A DNA stretch of 64,000 bases from Pelodera strongyloides (taxonomy: Eukaryota > Nematoda > Chromadorea > Rhabditida > Rhabditidae): positions 62,001-126,000 of the forward strand of contig JAANDG010000351.1 of assembly GCA_036852015.1 (NCBI GenBank). The letters are read 5' to 3'. The notes under the pieces were generated by a model, which did not search any database, had not been told where the DNA came from, and worked only from the letters and a program-made list of their open reading frames with translations. Of this stretch, positions 62,984 to 64,000 are shown one piece after another. The position numbers and the translations under genes were made by a program. Within the stretch, counting starts at the first letter, position 1, and each line of letters begins with the position of its first letter.

Positions 62984-64000
62984 CCGGAACAGTTTCTCAG
63001 CTGTCCAATATTCCAGTATCGCATAAAATCGATAACCATAGCCATAACTTTAACAAATCGATCTAATAATCAATATAAATAATCATTATTGTAAACAGTT
63101 CATATGATAATAGTTTCCAGAGTTCCAGCGATATCTCACACTATTCAATTTGGTAGCACATGAAGGTACGTACAAATGACAAGAAGGTCAATAAATAATC
63201 AAAATATTTGCCAAAAAAAGGATAAATAATCGTTCCGAATTACAGAAGAAAATCAATAAGTTTACTCAAAAAATCAATAATAGTGGTTTCCGGAGCTCCA
63301 TTTTATGTGGGCGCAAATACCGGAAGGAAATTCTTCTCTTGCACACGGTTATCAATAATTTCTGGCTCGAAATGCGGTCACCTCTACGCCAAAATGTGTG
63401 AAATAAGTCAAAAACAAACTTAAAGGGTTAGGTCAGGTCAGTGGGCAAAGGCTCCTCATCAATTATATACCAAATTGGATTGACATACGGTATGCTACTT
63501 ATTAATAAAAACTTACAATAGACCTGTCCGGTGGAAACTGGAAACTGTAAAATTTATCTATCTAAGTACAGACGGATACTTTAAACCAAAACAGAGCGAT
63601 AACTACCAAAGCAACACTGAACCTTGGTGTGGTTATCATTATGACCTATGGTCAAATTTATTCTCTATTTTCCTGAACACTGAACCCTTTAAATCCAAGC
63701 AAAGCACACGATCAAGGTTGTAGTCACTTCAAAGGGACACCAGAATGACCAGAAATTAGAATAAATTAGAATATTCTGAATTTGCTCTGAACCTCGTTTA
63801 GTCGTTCAGTGCGTGGCGGGGTGAAGCATTGGTGCTGTTAGTGGGAGAAAGGCGGTCGTGACTGAAGTGAGGAGATGGAGACTTCGACGACAGAGACGCC
63901 GAGAGAGTGCACATTGTTCTGGACTTCGACGACAGAGACCACGAGAGTGTGCACAGAGACCGGACACCCCAGACATCAGAGATTCCGAGAGAGTATCGGG
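62984..64000. other. AT-rich DNA without recognised gene; tandem repeat at the end
   Basis: No gene or RNA recognised. At about 63889-63985 a unit of roughly 48 bases, ACTTCGACGACAGAGAC.. with GAGAGTG(T)GCACA, occurs twice. Confidence 0.4.

Overview
The window comes from an animal nuclear genome, most likely a nematode. The evidence is AT-rich DNA, many short spliceosomal introns (49 to about 570 bases), a complete Nemo-like kinase gene (NLK; LIT-1 in C. elegans), a CaM-kinase-kinase exon, a mag/K02A2.6-like Ty3/gypsy element and a PAT/Ngaro-like tyrosine-recombinase retrotransposon. The nematode placement rests on remembered family features and was not searched.

Layout, left to right. Bases 1-4466: the 3' part of a decayed Ty3/gypsy retrotransposon on the + strand (gag end, protease/RT/RNase H/integrase in four frame-broken pieces, 3' LTR). 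It sits on the 3' side of a minus-strand exon (4774-4896) that encodes the linker and first beta strand of a calcium/calmodulin-dependent protein kinase kinase; the rest of that kinase would lie left of the window. Weaker upstream exon candidates for that gene lie at 7312-7416, 8595-8690 and 9119-9188. Bases 9.3-23.9 kb: gene-poor DNA packed with non-autonomous elements. These include a TTAA-flanked MITE family with ends like AAAGCGAAATACCGGCCGG, two 410-bp near-perfect palindromes also flanked by TTAA, a family built from GGTGACCA-type motifs, and many (GA)n tracts.

Bases 23.9-31.4 kb, minus strand: the NLK gene, 14 coding exons whose splice phases all agree and sum to 578 codons plus stop. 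It contains the whole kinase domain and the NLK-specific C-terminal tail. Upstream (31.4-57 kb) no second complete gene is visible. Isolated coding-like patches on the same strand (40.4, 42.8 and 50.9 kb) end in phase-1 splice donors that would fit NLK exon 2, so long 5' introns and alternative first exons are possible.

Bases 57119-62983, minus strand: an almost complete tyrosine-recombinase retrotransposon with split direct repeats. Its Gag is spliced from three exons, its pol carries RT and RNase H, and its recombinase is separated from pol by the internal repeat pair. One T8 frame change, one in-frame stop and one 49-base intron interrupt its coding parts. Bases 62984-64000 hold no recognisable gene.

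The host genes encode two signalling kinases. NLK acts in Wnt/TCF regulation and CaMKK activates CaMKI/IV and AMPK. Nothing in the sequence suggests the two are co-transcribed; about 15 kb of transposon-rich DNA separates them.
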